From: Pyrocephalus nanus
Lineage: Eukaryota > Chordata > Aves > Passeriformes > Tyrannidae
Direction of reading: 5' to 3'
DNA: 64,000 nt
NCBI GenBank assembly: GCA_038380795.1
Contig: CM076274.1
Span: forward strand, 18,880,027-18,944,026
Both the position numbers and the translations under genes were made by a program. Each line of letters begins with the position of its first letter. The first letter of the stretch is position 1. Below are positions 36,701 to 50,215 of the stretch, piece after piece. The notes under the pieces were generated by a model. That model had not been told where the DNA came from. It saw only the letters and a program-made list of their open reading frames with translations, and did not search any database.

Positions 36701-39700
36701 GGCACGGCCCCGGCACATCCCTCTGTCCATGGGGACAGCACAGATCATTACCTGGGATGAAAAGCAGTGTGGCCACGGATGTGCACAGCAAGGGGGACCA
36801 GGGGTTGTGTTGTTTTCCCAGGTCACACATTTTGCTGATGCCGTCACTGCTGAGCTCCAACTCCCAGAGCCTGCCCACACCCAACAGGACCAGCTGGACA
36901 CTTTCCAAAAGGCACTGCCAGCTGCTGAGCCTCCTCCAAGGAGCTTGTTCCACCTCAGTGGTGAAGCCCCAGTGCCCGCCGTGCTCCCAGGAGAGCACAG
37001 GTTTCTATCTGGCCCGGGCAGCAGCAGCAGCACAACCGGGAGCACACGGGAGCAGGAACAGCACCAGCATCACTTGTCGCTACTCAGTGACAGTTTGACG
37101 GAGACGGATCTCACCCTCCCTCACACTCATTCCTGCACCATTTGCCAACCTGCCTGTTGCTGCACAGAGACCTGCTGCTGCCTTGGGAAACTTCTGGGTG
37201 TTCCTGAAGCACCACAGACAAACGTGAAGGGGTGAGGACTGATGGACAACAAGGACTGACGGACAATAAGAGCAAAGCAGGCAGCCAAACACCACCCAAG
37301 TCAGCAGTAAATCCCCCCATTCACATCCTGACCTCCACACCAAACCGCTTCATCCCATGGAACTTGTGTGGGTCCAGCCTCCAGTGCACCACACATTCCC
37401 AGGCATCTTGAGATGTCTCAACCCCAAACAAAACTCAGGACCGTCCAAGCACTGGCTCAGCACCCCCTTCCCACCCAGTTCACAGCACTCCCACACGTCC
37501 CAGGCACTGCTGGAGCATTTCTGACACTGCAACACTTTCTTTACTACAGAGCAAACTCCTTTCATCCGTTCAGTTTTTGGTTTTTCTGTTTTCCAAGCTT
37601 TGATCTTTGTTTTCCAGCATCGAGGAGACACCCGATACAAAGCACCAGAACCGAGCCGTGCCAGAGGCTGCAGCCCCAGCGCTTGCACCCTGAACCCCAC
37701 AGACCCAAATTCTTTATACAATTTAATCCCATCTTTGTTCAGGGCTGAAAACAATTCCCTTTGCTCCCACGGAACGGGTGGGTGATGTAGAGCCACACAC
37801 TTGGCTAAGCCCGTGCCTGTGCTGCGCTTGCTCAAGCTGCCAAATGACTGCGCTGATCTGCTGGAATTACTTTGGAATTTACTCGGGAACCTTTTTTCAC
37901 CTCATGAAATGCCAGTAAAGCTCCACCTCACCGGCCAGGCTTGTTCTGGAGGAGAAGCTGCAGGTGCAGCTCTGGAGCTGAGAGGTGTGTGGGAACAGCC
38001 TCTCCTCCTGGGTGCTGCTGCTCCTGGAGCAGCGAATGCTGCAGAGGGGACCGGGTCCAAGGTGCAGCTTTGCAGTCACCCATCAGTGGATCCTCTGGAA
38101 GCCTCAATAGTAATGTAACCCCTCCAAAAAAAGCACAAGATTTTGGTGTAACCACTTTTCCTGTGAGTCTCTAGAGACCTTCCCTCTGTGCAAGGAGCCA
38201 TCCAGGCTTAGAGCCAGAGTGAACCAGGTTGAGCAGCATTTTGGATAAGCCCAGCCCAAATAAACTCAACTTGAGCTGCTTTTGTGAAGGTAAAATGCTG
38301 CTTTGGTTCCCCCAAGAGGCGTTCCTGGCTCTGGGATAACCCCAAGACATGACACTCCCAAAGCTCCCACCCCAGCAGGCTTGTGTTTCCAGAGGATGCT
38401 CCGGAGGGAGGGATGCTCCACAGAGATGCTGATTGCTGATGCTATTCCTGGCTAGACAAGAGCCAGAAAACGGGACCCTGGAGTGCTGAACCTGGGCATC
38501 GAGGATTTGCTCTCAGCTCGGTGTGGGCTGTGCCAGGCGTGGTGCCACGGCACAAACCAGCCCCCACCCTCACCACACCATCCGCCCACCCACCCCAGGG
38601 AAACACCGGCAAATCCTTGGGAGTGAAATCCTGCTCTGCCAGACTCCCCAGGAGGTACCAGGGAAACCAGAGGTGCAGAAGCAGGTCTGCCTGGGACACA
38701 GCAGGATCCACCAGCCAGGGGCCCGTGCACAGACAAACCTGGTAATCTAATAAAACCTGAGATGCTACAGGTCCTGTCCAGCCCGGCCTGCCCAGCTCTG
38801 CTGCCAGCCCCGGCCTGCAGCTCCTGCCTGTCAGCCTTTCTCTCTCCACAGCTTTGTTTCTTGCAGCCTAATGAGTCCTTAATTCAGCAGGCTTTGTCCC
38901 ATAGATCTTGATTTGCCCCCAGAGCGGAGGGAGGGGGCACTTTGGGAGCGCTGTCTGTGGCGGTTGCTGGGGCAGGAGCCAGCACGCACAGCTCCACCTC
39001 TGCAGGAGCAAAGCTCTCATCTGGGGGCAACACTGCTCTTTCCCTGTTTGGAAACATGGGAAAAAAGCACAAACCAGGGCTAATCATCCCACAGGGCATT
39101 GCTTTGCAGGGACAGGGATTTCTCCCTGCACAAAGTCCTGCAAAGCTTGAACCAACAGCTCGTGTGTTGCTGCTGCCCCGCATTTCCCAAGGCACATTCA
39201 TCTCCAACACCCACATCCCCAGGCCATGACCTCCTCAGGCCCTTTTGGGGATGCTCCAACGTGTCCCCACTCAGCACACGAAGTTCACCATGTCCTGCAG
39301 TGACAAAGAGTACAAGTCAGGCAGGAAGAGGAGATGGAGGCGGCCAGCAGCTGCTTCCAACTCACTTAGTGACTTATCCCTCTTACAGTCAGAAAACACA
39401 ACTATTTTCCACCTTTTATCCACATCACACCTAACTAGCACCATGACCCACAAGCTGGCACTCACATCTTCGCTGCAAGAGGTGAAATGTATTTGAGAAG
39501 ATGGATGGACCTCAGGGACCCGCCTGTCCCTCTCCATCCTGTCCACAGGGTGCCAGAGCCCTGCCTACAATGTCCCCATGAGAGCCAGACCCCCAAAACT
39601 CCCACCAAATGGGAAATGCAAACAAACAATAAACCCCAGAAATGTCTCTCCACAGTTCACTGTCTCTCAGCCACAGGGATTTCTGGTGTTAGTTGTACGA

Positions 39701-42451
39701 GTAACAAGTAAAACATTTCCAGAGTGTGATTTGGAAGTTGATGGTGCTGCACAGGAATAACAACAACGTCTGCAGAAAGTGGGATCTGCCCGGGAATGAT
39801 CTCCAAGCAGAAAATAAAAAGGCCTCGGAGAGCATTACAGCAATGAGTAATCTCAGCAGCACAGTAATCACACACAGACCCCACCATTTCATGGGAGATT
39901 CTGACCCAGCCTTCCCTGAGCTCCAGGCACAGATGGATCCAGGATTTGGATGTTCAGGATGCCGTTTCCCCTCCCAGCAGCACCAGCCTTTCCCACACCA
40001 AACCTGGGCACAGCCCTTGGGATGATTTATTAACAGGGAATGACAGCTGACACCCCTGACACCAACCCACAAGACTCACCCACCTCCAAGTTTGTAACCT
40101 GGGGTCAGACCTGCTGCCGTGGGACAGAACTGGTGGCTCTGGAGGGTCTTTTGTTGTTGCTGTTGTTTAAAATGAGATGGAACAAAGAGCCGAAATCCTC
40201 GGAGTGGTTTGGCTGCCACAGAGCTCCCTGTGTGCTGTTTATTGAGCCACCCTTCTTTGGGACAAAATACCAGAGGGATTTGTGGCTCTGCAGAGGGAAG
40301 CTGTGTGCAGGTGACCTGGAGCTGCTGTGCTTCCCTACTTTTGATTTCCCAGCTGCTGTTATGGGATGGGATGGATGCAAATGGTTAGCAGCACCAACTC
40401 CCCGTACACAGCCCTGCTCCCACAAGTCCTCTGCCCCAGAAATATCCTTTAAATCCTGTTTGCCCAGCTCCAGGGCTCCTGCAGCCAGAGTCCCGCTGTG
40501 AGGGCTCTGCAGGAGCCTCTCAAACTGGCCGAGCTGCCCCTGCCACTCAGTTTTCCTCCACTCTCTCCTATTTTGATGTCATTTTCTCTCAGATGTTGTC
40601 ACCATCGAGCTGTATCTCTGCCATCCCTCAGGAGTGGGTATTATCCAGCATCTGGATGGGAATTACAAACTCAGGCTGCTTCAAAAATCCCGCCAGCCAC
40701 ATTTTTTCCAAGGCAACTGCAGCCCCTGCTGAAGTCCAGAGGACTGGAAATCAGGCCAAAACTCGCTCGTCAGCACAAGGCTGGATGAGTTTGGCATTAG
40801 CCTCGTTTCACAGATGGAGAACAGCCACCAAGAGGGAAAGGTTGAGACCCGTGGGCGTGAAGGCTGGAATAAGACACCTAAATATGCCGTGAATGGCCTT
40901 AAATTAAGAAGCCTGATTTGCACGGGAGACTGAAACACACGGGAGCTCCAAGGGCTCCGGTTGGAGCCTGCAGGCTCGGGCACCCTCATGGAAATTTCCC
41001 TGTGGGTGGCTCAGGTGAGCACGCACAGGTTGGCCCTGCTGCTCGTGCCTCCTGTTGCTTCCCAAGTGCCGCCTGTGGAATGCAAAGCTGGTGCTCTCAG
41101 ATGCTCTCAGGATGCACTGATGCGACACGGAGCCAGTTCGGAGGTACGAGTCCTGCCACTGCCTTCAGTTCTGCATCTCCCAAGCTCGTGTCCTGCCTTC
41201 CCATCAAGGATGTTAAGAACAGGGACACTTAATGAAGACTCATCTGAGCATGGAGCTGTTTCTGCCTCCTTTGGAGTCCATGGGAACATCTCCTCGCCCA
41301 AGACCCAAAGGTAATGATTTTCTCAACTCTGTTTGCTTCCCTCTCTGGGTCTCTCTCAGCACTCAGCAGAGATGGAAGCTAAACCTGAAGCTGGGGTGTC
41401 TCTGCTCCACCAGACACAGCACAGGCAGACCCTGCTCCTCTTGGGCCCCCAGTGCAGGAGCAGCACGATGGACAGCGCTGGACTCCTGCGGAAGGGAGGC
41501 AGCGGGACCAAACCCCTCGGAGCAGGCTGAGTACCACATCCCTCAGAAACTGCAGGGAGAATGTGGGCAAGCAGATTGCAATTACCTGGCCTGGCACGGG
41601 CCCAGAGCGGCAGCTCTCGCTCCTGTCCAAACCCAGCTCCTCACAACAGCGACCCCGGAGCCGTGCCCTTGGTGAAAGACACCACCTGGGTGTCCCCAGC
41701 ACTGCATCCCACGGCTGCTCCCACCCTTCCTCAAGGCATGAACACCACACCAAGCGCTGCCCATGCTGAACTTCACAACTCCTGTCCCAGAGGAGCAGTG
41801 GCCAAGCCCTGTCCTGTCACTGGGGGGAAGCTCTGCCACTGTCCCTCTGAGGACAGTGCTGTCACACACCCTAAGACACAGCTCCGAGAAAAGGAAGCAG
41901 GTTTAATTATCGAGACCATTCTGCTTCCCAAAGGGAATGCACGCAGGTGAGCCAGGAAACTTGAAGCAGGTAGGGATTGGTGGAACCAGGACTCCTGGAA
42001 AAGGATGGGAGCATCCAGCAGAACCACACTGGGGGCTCCAACGGAGATCCAGCCACAACTCCCATTTGGGAGAAGTGGCACCGTGTGGACCTCGGTCCCA
42101 TTGGTGCTGGGGGAGGCAACCAACCCATCCACAGTGCCCTGAGAGAGGGGATGGTCAGTGACACTGGGGAAATCCCAAACAGGGAACAGCAACAGGGGGA
42201 GGCACATCCCAGCATCCCCAGCCCAGCTCCCTGGGGAGAAGGGGTGGAAGAGCTGGAAAACAGCTGCTGTATAAGGGGAAAGGGCCCCAGCACCACGGTT
42301 CATCTCAGGTCACACTTATCTAATGACAGCCAGGCAGAGCCCCGGGCTGTCCCAGGAGGCAGCAGTGGGAGGCACCATGCCTGCCCCAGCCTGGGCTCTG
42401 TGGGCACAGGAGCGCACACGTAAAGGGGTGTGGGTGAGGCTGGCAGGGAGT

Positions 42452-42572
42452 GAGGTGCCCGGACTGGGTGTTGGGAGTGGGGTGCCAGGAGGAGGCTGCC
42501 AGGTGTGGGATGCCAGGAGCAGAGTGTCAGGACAGGGATGCCAAGGAGCGGGGTGCCAGGAGCTGCCCGTGT
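42452..42572. repeat. Degenerate minisatellite, about 20-bp unit
   Basis: Repeated, diverged GGGGTGCCAGGAG-like units about 20 bp apart, 260 bp inside NALF2 intron 1 from the donor. Confidence 0.45.
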
Positions 42573-42790
42573 GTGGACAGGTGTGATGTGTGAGTGCTCA
42601 TTCAGCCCAAGCTCTGCTTTACTTTCTTGCTCTCACCACCCCATCCCAGCGTCCCTGAGGGCTCCAAACTGAGAGCACTGGATCACCACTACCAGGAAGG
42701 GGCTCGGGGGGCAGAGGAAGACCCCAGCCCGTGGGCAGGGGGGCTGTGGTACCCCCACACAACCGAGCCCCCCTGGCTCAGCTCAGCTCA

Positions 42791-43915
<1,125 letters not shown>

Positions 43916-43921
43916 CATGGC

Positions 43922-44725
43922 ACGGGAGCGGGAATGGGAATGGGAATGGGAATGGGAGTGGGAATGGGAATGGGAACGGGAATGGGAATGGGAACGGGAA
44001 CGAGAGCGGGAATGGGAATGGGAGTGGGAATGGGAATGGGAATGGGAATGGGAGTGGGAATGGGAGTGGGAATGGGAGTGGGAATGGGAATGGGAATGGG
44101 AGTGGGAATGGGAATGGGAACGGGAATGGGAATGGGAACGGGAACGAGAGCGGGAATGGGAATGGGAGTGGGAATGGGAATGGGAGCGGGAATGGGAATG
44201 GGAATGGGAGCGGGAATGGGAATGGGAGTGGGAACCGACACGGGAATGGCCATGGCAGTGGGCATGGGGATGGGAACGGGAACGGACACGGGAATGGGCA
44301 TGGGAACAGGAATGGGAACGGGAATGGGCATGGGAATGGGCATGGGAACGGGAATTGGAATGGGAATGGGCATGGGAATGGGCAAGGGAATGGGCAAGGG
44401 AATGGGAAGGGGAATGGACATAGCAATGGGCATGGGAATGGGAACAGACACGGGAATGGGAATGGGAATGGACACGGGCATGGGAACAGACACGGGAACG
44501 GATATGGGAGTGGGAACGGGAATGGACACGGGAATGGAAATCGACACGGGAATGGACACAGGAATGGGAATGGACACAAACACGAGAATGGACATGGGAA
44601 TGGACACAGAAATGGACACGGGAATGGACATGGGCAGGAACACGGGCATGGACACAGACAAGGCCCGGGGCATGGGCACGGACACAGACACGGATCCGGG
44701 AACGGACACGGACAGGGGAACTGAG
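43922..44725. repeat. Hexanucleotide (GGGAAT)n satellite upstream of NALF2
   Basis: About 800 bp (roughly 134 units) of a six-base repeat. From 43930 to 44230 the units are almost all GGGAAT with GGGAGT, GGGAAC and GGGAGC variants. From 44230 to 44720 it becomes mixed with GGCATG, GGACAC and similar units while keeping the six-base phase. A variant block containing CGAGAGCGGG occurs at 44001 and again at 44145, exactly 24 units apart, showing internal block duplication. Because the period is a multiple of three, long open frames occur in all phases; they are not genes. G-runs every three bases make the plus strand suited to G-quadruplex formation. Confidence 0.97.
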
Positions 44726-44833
44726 AGGGACACGGCCCCGGCCCCGCTCCCCGGCACGGCCCCGCTCCCCGGCAGGTGCCGTGGTGCTGAAGGACAGCTC
44801 CGCGGGCAGCGCTGCTCGCAGCGGGGACACCCC

Positions 44834-44990
44834 TGTCACCCTCACCATCCTCATCCTCACCGTCCTCTTCACAGTCATCTGTATCCTCACCCCGAACCTC
44901 GCCCTCTCCCTAACCCTCACCCCACCCCTCACCTTCACCCTCATTCCCGATCCATCCTCATCCCGAACCTCCCCCTCACTCCAGCCCCAG
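44834..44990. repeat. Degenerate CCTCAC/CATCCTCAC repeat
   Basis: Imperfect runs such as CTCACCATCCTCATCCTCAC and CTCCCTAACCCTCACCCCAC without a fixed long unit; possibly the decayed remains of another array next to the hexamer satellite. Confidence 0.5.
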
Positions 44991-45355
44991 AGCCTCGGGC
45001 TACATGCCCGGCCGGGGCCAGTCCCGTCCCCATCCCCGTGTCGATGAGCCCCGTACAGGCAGGGCCCGGCAGAGAAGGGCTCTGACAGCTCCAGCAGCAG
45101 CCACGGACATGGTTCTGTTCCCCCGAGAGCAGCCCCCGGAGTCCCCTCGCTGCCCACACACCCTCAGCCCCACAAAGAGCCCCCAGTTCCATTCCTGGGG
45201 CACTGGGACAGAGAGATCAGACCAGGCAACAAAAACAGTTTCCAGGGACTTCCTTTCTTTGTATTCCTAAACCCCTGTTAGGGGGGTTTGGGGGATGGTT
45301 AAACCCTGAGGGACCACTAGCTCACTGGGAGTGGAAAATAAACAGAGAGACTGGG

Positions 45356-45722
45356 GGGGCTCAGCCTGGAGAAAAGGAGGCTCGGGGGGGACCTTGTGGC
45401 TCTGCAATCCCTGACAGGAGGGGGGAGCCGGGGGGGGTCGGGCTCTGCTCCCAGGGAACAGGGACAGGAGGAGAGGGAACGGCCTCAGGCTGTGCCAGGG
45501 GAGGGGCAGGTTGGATACTGGGGACATTTTTTCACAGAAGGATTGTCCAGGCCTGGCACAGCTGCCCAGGGCAGGGGTGAAGTCACCACCCCTGGAGATG
45601 TTCAAAAAACACACGGATGTGACATCTGGGGACATGTGTTAGTGCTGGCCTTGGCAGTGCTGGGGGAACAGCTGGACTCCATGATCCCAGAGGGCTTTTC
45701 CAACCTAAAAGATTCCATAACT
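45356..45722 (+). repeat. CR1 LINE fragment (3' half)
   Basis: GGCTCAGCCTGGAGAAAAGG, TTTTTTCACAGAAGGATTGT, CCCCTGGAGATGTTCAAAAA, GCTGGACTCCATGATCCCAG and a tail TTTTCCAACCTAAAAGATTC. It belongs to an older subfamily than the CATGGGCAGG type. Confidence 0.85.
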
Positions 45723-46510
45723 GAACTTGGAGCTGTGCTGTACACAGAGCTGCAGGCAGAGCCTGCTCAGAGTCTCCTTCTCCATCCATGAATCCATCTT
45801 CACCCTCAGGCACCGACCCGGCCGTGGCAACCGGTTCAAGTGTTCCTTATCCCTGGAGCTTTCCAGAAGTTCTGTCCCAAAACGAACCAGCTCCTTCAGG
45901 CCACTGGAGTGGTGCTGGAGCTGATTGTCCAGCTCCCTCGGGACGGCCCTGGGTGGGATCCTGCAGGCACAGGGAAGGTCACTGGAAGCTTTCTCCTTCT
46001 CCCTGATGTCATCCTGACCTGTGAGGTCAGCGAGCCCCCCAGGAAGGGGGCACCCACAGAGGGGCTGTCACCTCGGTGGTGACAAAGAGCACATTGCTCC
46101 TGAAGGCCGTCGTGCCTGAGCTCCACACGCTCCACCAGCTCTGCTCCGGCTGAGGCACTGAGGTGGGGAGATACCTGGTGAGGAGCCAGGAGAGCTTTTA
46201 CAGCCGGAACGAACAAATGTTCAACATCACCAGGAGTGATATAAGAACTGCAGCCCAGGCTGGAGGCTGAGCTCCTCTGAACCGTGGCACAGACACCTGT
46301 GGCTCCACAGACACAGCTCAGGGGCCACTTCCCTCTGGCTTTTCCACCCTGCCCCTTCCTACTCCTCCAGTGTGTCCATGGCCAGGCCGGGAGGAGACAC
46401 TGGAATAGCTGAGAGTGCTGTTCCTGCAGCTCTGAGGTTCTCTGGGGGGGTTTTCTTTCCCAGGACTGTCTGTGCCTGCCCTGTACACACAGGATCAGAC
46501 CAGGGTTCTT

Positions 46511-46770
46511 GGAATCACAGGATGGTTTGGATTGGAAGGGTCTTTTAAACATCATCTGGTCCAACCCCCAGACACCTTCCACTAGCCCAGGTTGCTCCAA
46601 GCCCCATCCAACCTGGCCCTGTTCCAGGGATGGGGCAGCCTCAGCTTCTCTGGGCAACCTGTGCCAGGGCCTCCCCACCCTCACAGCCAAGAATTTCTTC
46701 CCAATATCCAGTGTAAAATTCCACTCCTTTCAGTTTAAAGCCGTTCCCCTTGTCCCGTCACTTCCTATCT
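46511..46770 (-). repeat. CR1 LINE 3' fragment
   Basis: AATCACAGGATGGTTTGGAT, CTTCCACTAGCCCAGGTTGC, CAGCTTCTCTGGGCAACCTG and TTTCAGTTTAAAGCCGTTCC in antisense orientation. It continues weakly to about 46870. Confidence 0.9.
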
Positions 46771-48162
46771 CAGGGAGAGCACTGCAGCCAGGTCATCGAT
46801 GTCCTGTCTTTTCTGGCCTTAAAAGAGCCTGTGCCCAGCTCAGCATCACCTAATAAGGTGAGGCTGCACCAGTCCTGTCCTGTTTGCCGAGGGCTCTGTT
46901 TCCAGGGCACAGCACTATTTCCACCTGGGAGTTTCCCCTGCCTGGGAAAACATTCTCTGCTCCTCCCACTCCCTGCTCCTGCATCACCAAGCCAGCGGCT
47001 CACACACGGCCCTTCAGGAGAGAAAGGGTTTGCTCAGCCACCTTCTGGCTTCTCTCCTTCTACTACTGCTGCTGGTATTTCAAGGGAAATACGGTTTATA
47101 GATGTTTTTTTGCTGGTATTCCAAGGGCAGTGTGGTTTATGGATTTTTTTTTTTCCTGCAGACATGGACAGGCTGGTGCCCAAGTCCTTGGTTCCTCAGG
47201 TGGGAGAGGCAGGTTCCTCCTCTGGAGGTGGGGCTCAGGCTTCCCTGGGGAATTTGGAGAGTTTCCATCATTACCTGTCACTGTTCAAGTGTCTGCCTAA
47301 TGAGGCAGACCCTCGATGGGGATAACCAGCTAGGAAGACACCCCAAATCCACCTCACCCTCCCTCTGGAAGCTGGAGGACGCTTTACCCATTGTGGGAGC
47401 GTTACTAGCGCTGAGCTGGAACGAGCAGCATCACAATCACACGTGTTTGTCATGTTGGGAACAGTCCCAGCAAGCCCTGCTGCCTCCCAGCTCCCAGCCA
47501 GGCAGGAGTGAGGGACCCTCTCTGGGGAATGTCCCCACTGTGGGATGGTTTGCTGCAGCCAGAATGCAGCTGAGGTTGCTTCATGCAGAGAGAGCAGCTC
47601 CGAGAACTCCCCACACAGAACAGCCCTTGCTCCGGCAGCGAGTAAATCAAGGACAAGCATCTGATAGCCAGGAGATGGGGAAGGAGTGGATGCACTGGAC
47701 CTTCTTGGAATGAGGCTGGGAAAGAAGCCATGCTGTGGTGCCACTTCAGTGTCAGACAGCAGCAGTCCCCTGCCCGTGGGACGCCCTGGCTCCCTGCTGG
47801 CGCCAGACTGGGAGGGAATGGCTGCCCCCAAGGGAAGGGCTCAGGGAGCCCCTCTCCAGAGGCACAGTCTGTCCCTCTGGCACTGCCTGTACCACTCTCA
47901 TTCACAAATCCCATGCCCAGGCTGGCTCTGTGCCCTCCCGACCTCAGTGACCTCGTGTGGCGCCGCTTGGCCGGGTTTGGAGGCGTCCCCGGGACGATGA
48001 CAGTGAGTCCAGCCCTGGTGCTAAACGGCCCTCCCGGGACAGCCCCTGCAGCAGGGACAGCCCCTGCAGCAGGGCCTGCCAGGCTCCAACCCCGATTGCT
48101 TCAGCTCCCGAACAATGGGTGCTGGGGGGGCTCTGTGCCAGCCCCCAGGGCATGGGCTGCAT

Positions 48163-48590
48163 TCCACAGGATCACTGAGCTTGGAAAAGCCCCTCAAGAC
48201 CAACCCTTGACCAAACACCACCTTGTCACCCAGCCCAGAGCACTGAGTGCCATGTCCAGTTGTCCCTTGAACGCATCCAGGGATGGGGACTACAAGCCCC
48301 TTCCAACATTTTACCATCCTTTCCTTGAAGAAATTCCTCCAGCATGACCTCCCCTGGCACAGCTGGAGGCCGTTCCCTCTCCTCCTGTCCCTGTTCCCTG
48401 GAGCAGAGCCTGATGCCCCCCAGCTCCCCCCTCCTGTCAGGGATTGCAGAGCCAGAAGGTCCCCCCTGAGCCTCCTTTTCTCCAGGCTGAGCCCCCCCAG
48501 CTCCCTCAGCCACTCTTGCTGCTCCAGCCCCTTCCCCAGCTCCGTTCCCTTCCCTGGACTCGCTCCAGCCCTCAATGTCCTTCTTGTCAC
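48163..48590 (-). repeat. CR1 LINE fragment
   Basis: CACAGGATCACTGAGCTTGG, CCAGCCCAGAGCACTGAGTG, CCTTTCCTTGAAGAAATTCC and CCAGGCTGAGCCCCCCCAGC; about 425 bp of an older CR1 subfamily, antisense. Confidence 0.85.
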
Positions 48591-49434
48591 TGCCCCCAGG
48601 AATGGAAGTGCCTTGGCAGTGCCCAGCACAGGGAAGGGGCATTGTCCTGCTCCACACCCGTGCTGGCACAAGCCAGATGCCCTCGGCGGTTATGGTGGCA
48701 CTTCAGGAAGAGCCTGTGCCAACGGCAAGGGGGACTGGGCAGCCCCTGAGCCCTTCCACACTCGTGTCATGCTGGAGCACTGTGGCACCAGGCCGGATCC
48801 CAGGGACTGGGAGAGCAGTGGCAGAGGTGGCCCACTGGCAGAGGTGCCAGCTGTGAGCCAGGGGCAGGCTCTGTGGCTGCCCAGCAGAGCTCCCTGCCCG
48901 GGCTGGCTGCAGCCCCATGCTGCTCCCAGCTGGGAGCGCTGGGAGCGAGGGAGGGGAGCAGGGAGAGGGTTTTACAGCCCACAAGAGCAGATGTTGCTAA
49001 TTGAGCCTTTGAGCTCCATGCCAAGCCGTGGCATGGAAGCTCTGCCCGGGTTTCAGAACCACTGCCAGGTCGCTGGCTTTGAAGACAGTGGGGGTGGGAG
49101 AGGGGGAGGCCGTGCGTGAATATCAGATTGGGCACAGAGCCTGAAGCCAGGCTGAGGGACCCACGTCTGCACCAGCAGCTGCTGGGAAGCTCATCTCACT
49201 GCAGCAAAGCAGCCCTGGAGTGAGGGTCCTCACAGCTGCTCCTCAGCCAGGGCTGGGCCAGGACAGGTTCATGTTTCAGCATAAGGAGGAAGGTGGCACC
49301 TCCAGACACAGGTGGTTCCTCTTTCTCTGTTATTTCCTTTGGTGGTTAAAGATGAAGCTCTTGTCAGCAATGGCAGGTCCTGGAGCTGTCTAGGAAGGAG
49401 AGAGGACCTGAGCCGGGCTCGATCAGAGCATCCT

Positions 49435-49600
49435 GTGAGGGCGGTGGGGCACTGGAACAGCTTTTCCACAGAAGCCGCGGCTCCTCCGTCCCTGGAAGTG
49501 CCCAAGGCCAGGCTGGAGCAACCGGGTCTAGTGAAAGGTGTCCCTGAGCGTGGCAGGGGGTGGATTAGATGTGTCCCAGGTCCCTGCCCACCCGAGCCAT
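49435..49600 (+). repeat. CR1 LINE 3' fragment with tail replaced by a hexamer array
   Basis: GGGCACTGGAACAGCTTTTC, GTCCCTGGAAGTGCCCAAGG, GCTGGAGCAACCGGGTCTAG and GGTGTCCCTGAGCGTGGCAG. Where the CR1 tail would read GGTCCCTTCCAACCC it reads GGTCCCTGCCCACCC and passes straight into the CCCTGT array. Confidence 0.82.
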
Positions 49601-49601
49601 C

Positions 49602-49651
49602 CCCTGTCCCTGTCCCTGTCGGTCCCGCTCTCCCTGTCCCTGTCGGTCCCG

Positions 49652-49682
<31 letters not shown>

Positions 49683-49711
49683 TCCCCCTGTCCCTGTCCC
49701 TGTCGGTCCCG

Positions 49712-49748
<37 letters not shown>

Positions 49749-49783
49749 TCCCGCTGTCCCTGTCCCTGTCCCTGTCGATCCCG

Positions 49784-49814
<31 letters not shown>

Positions 49815-49844
49815 TCCCCCTGTCCCTGTCCCTGTCGGTCCCGT

Positions 49845-49879
<35 letters not shown>

Positions 49880-49885
49880 ATCCCG

Positions 49886-49940
<55 letters not shown>

Positions 49941-49969
49941 TCCCCCTGTCCCTGTCCCTGTCGATCCCG

Positions 49970-50006
<37 letters not shown>

Positions 50007-50116
50007 TCCCCCTGTCCCTGTCCCTGTCGGTCCCCCTGTCCCTGTCGGTCCCCCTGTCCCTGTCCCTGTCGGTCCCGCTGTCCCTGTCCCTGTCCCTGTC
50101 GGTCCCGCTGTCCCCG
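49602..50116. repeat. Hexanucleotide (CCCTGT)n array with CGGTCC interruptions
   Basis: About 515 bp of CCCTGT units broken at irregular intervals by the six-base variants CGGTCC (or CGATCC) followed by CGCTGT or CCCTGT. Phase is kept at six bases throughout, so every frame is open on both strands (Val-Pro, Ser-Leu, Cys-Pro and so on); these are not genes. On the minus strand it reads GGGACA, with G-runs at three-base spacing. Confidence 0.97.
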
Positions 50117-50215
50117 CTCGGGGGTCGCGCCCGGCGCTGCTCCCGCTGCCCGTCCCTGGCGCTCTGCTGCCCTCGCGCGGCCACCGCGGGGACTGCGGGG
50201 ACAGCAACACCGGGG

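Larger units (their letters stand above)
44726..49434. other. Upstream flank of NALF2, proximal part
   Basis: Outside the CR1 copies at 45356, 46511 and 48163 and the degenerate CCTCAC repeat, this stretch (44991-45355, 45723-46510, 46871-48162, 48591-49434) shows no gene, RNA or repeat I can identify. Reading frames present are short or cross CR1. Confidence 0.6.

Noticed and set aside
49602..50116. Interstitial telomere-like repeat
   Set aside because: The unit is CCCTGT, not CCCTAA, and no TTAGGG/CCCTAA units are mixed in.
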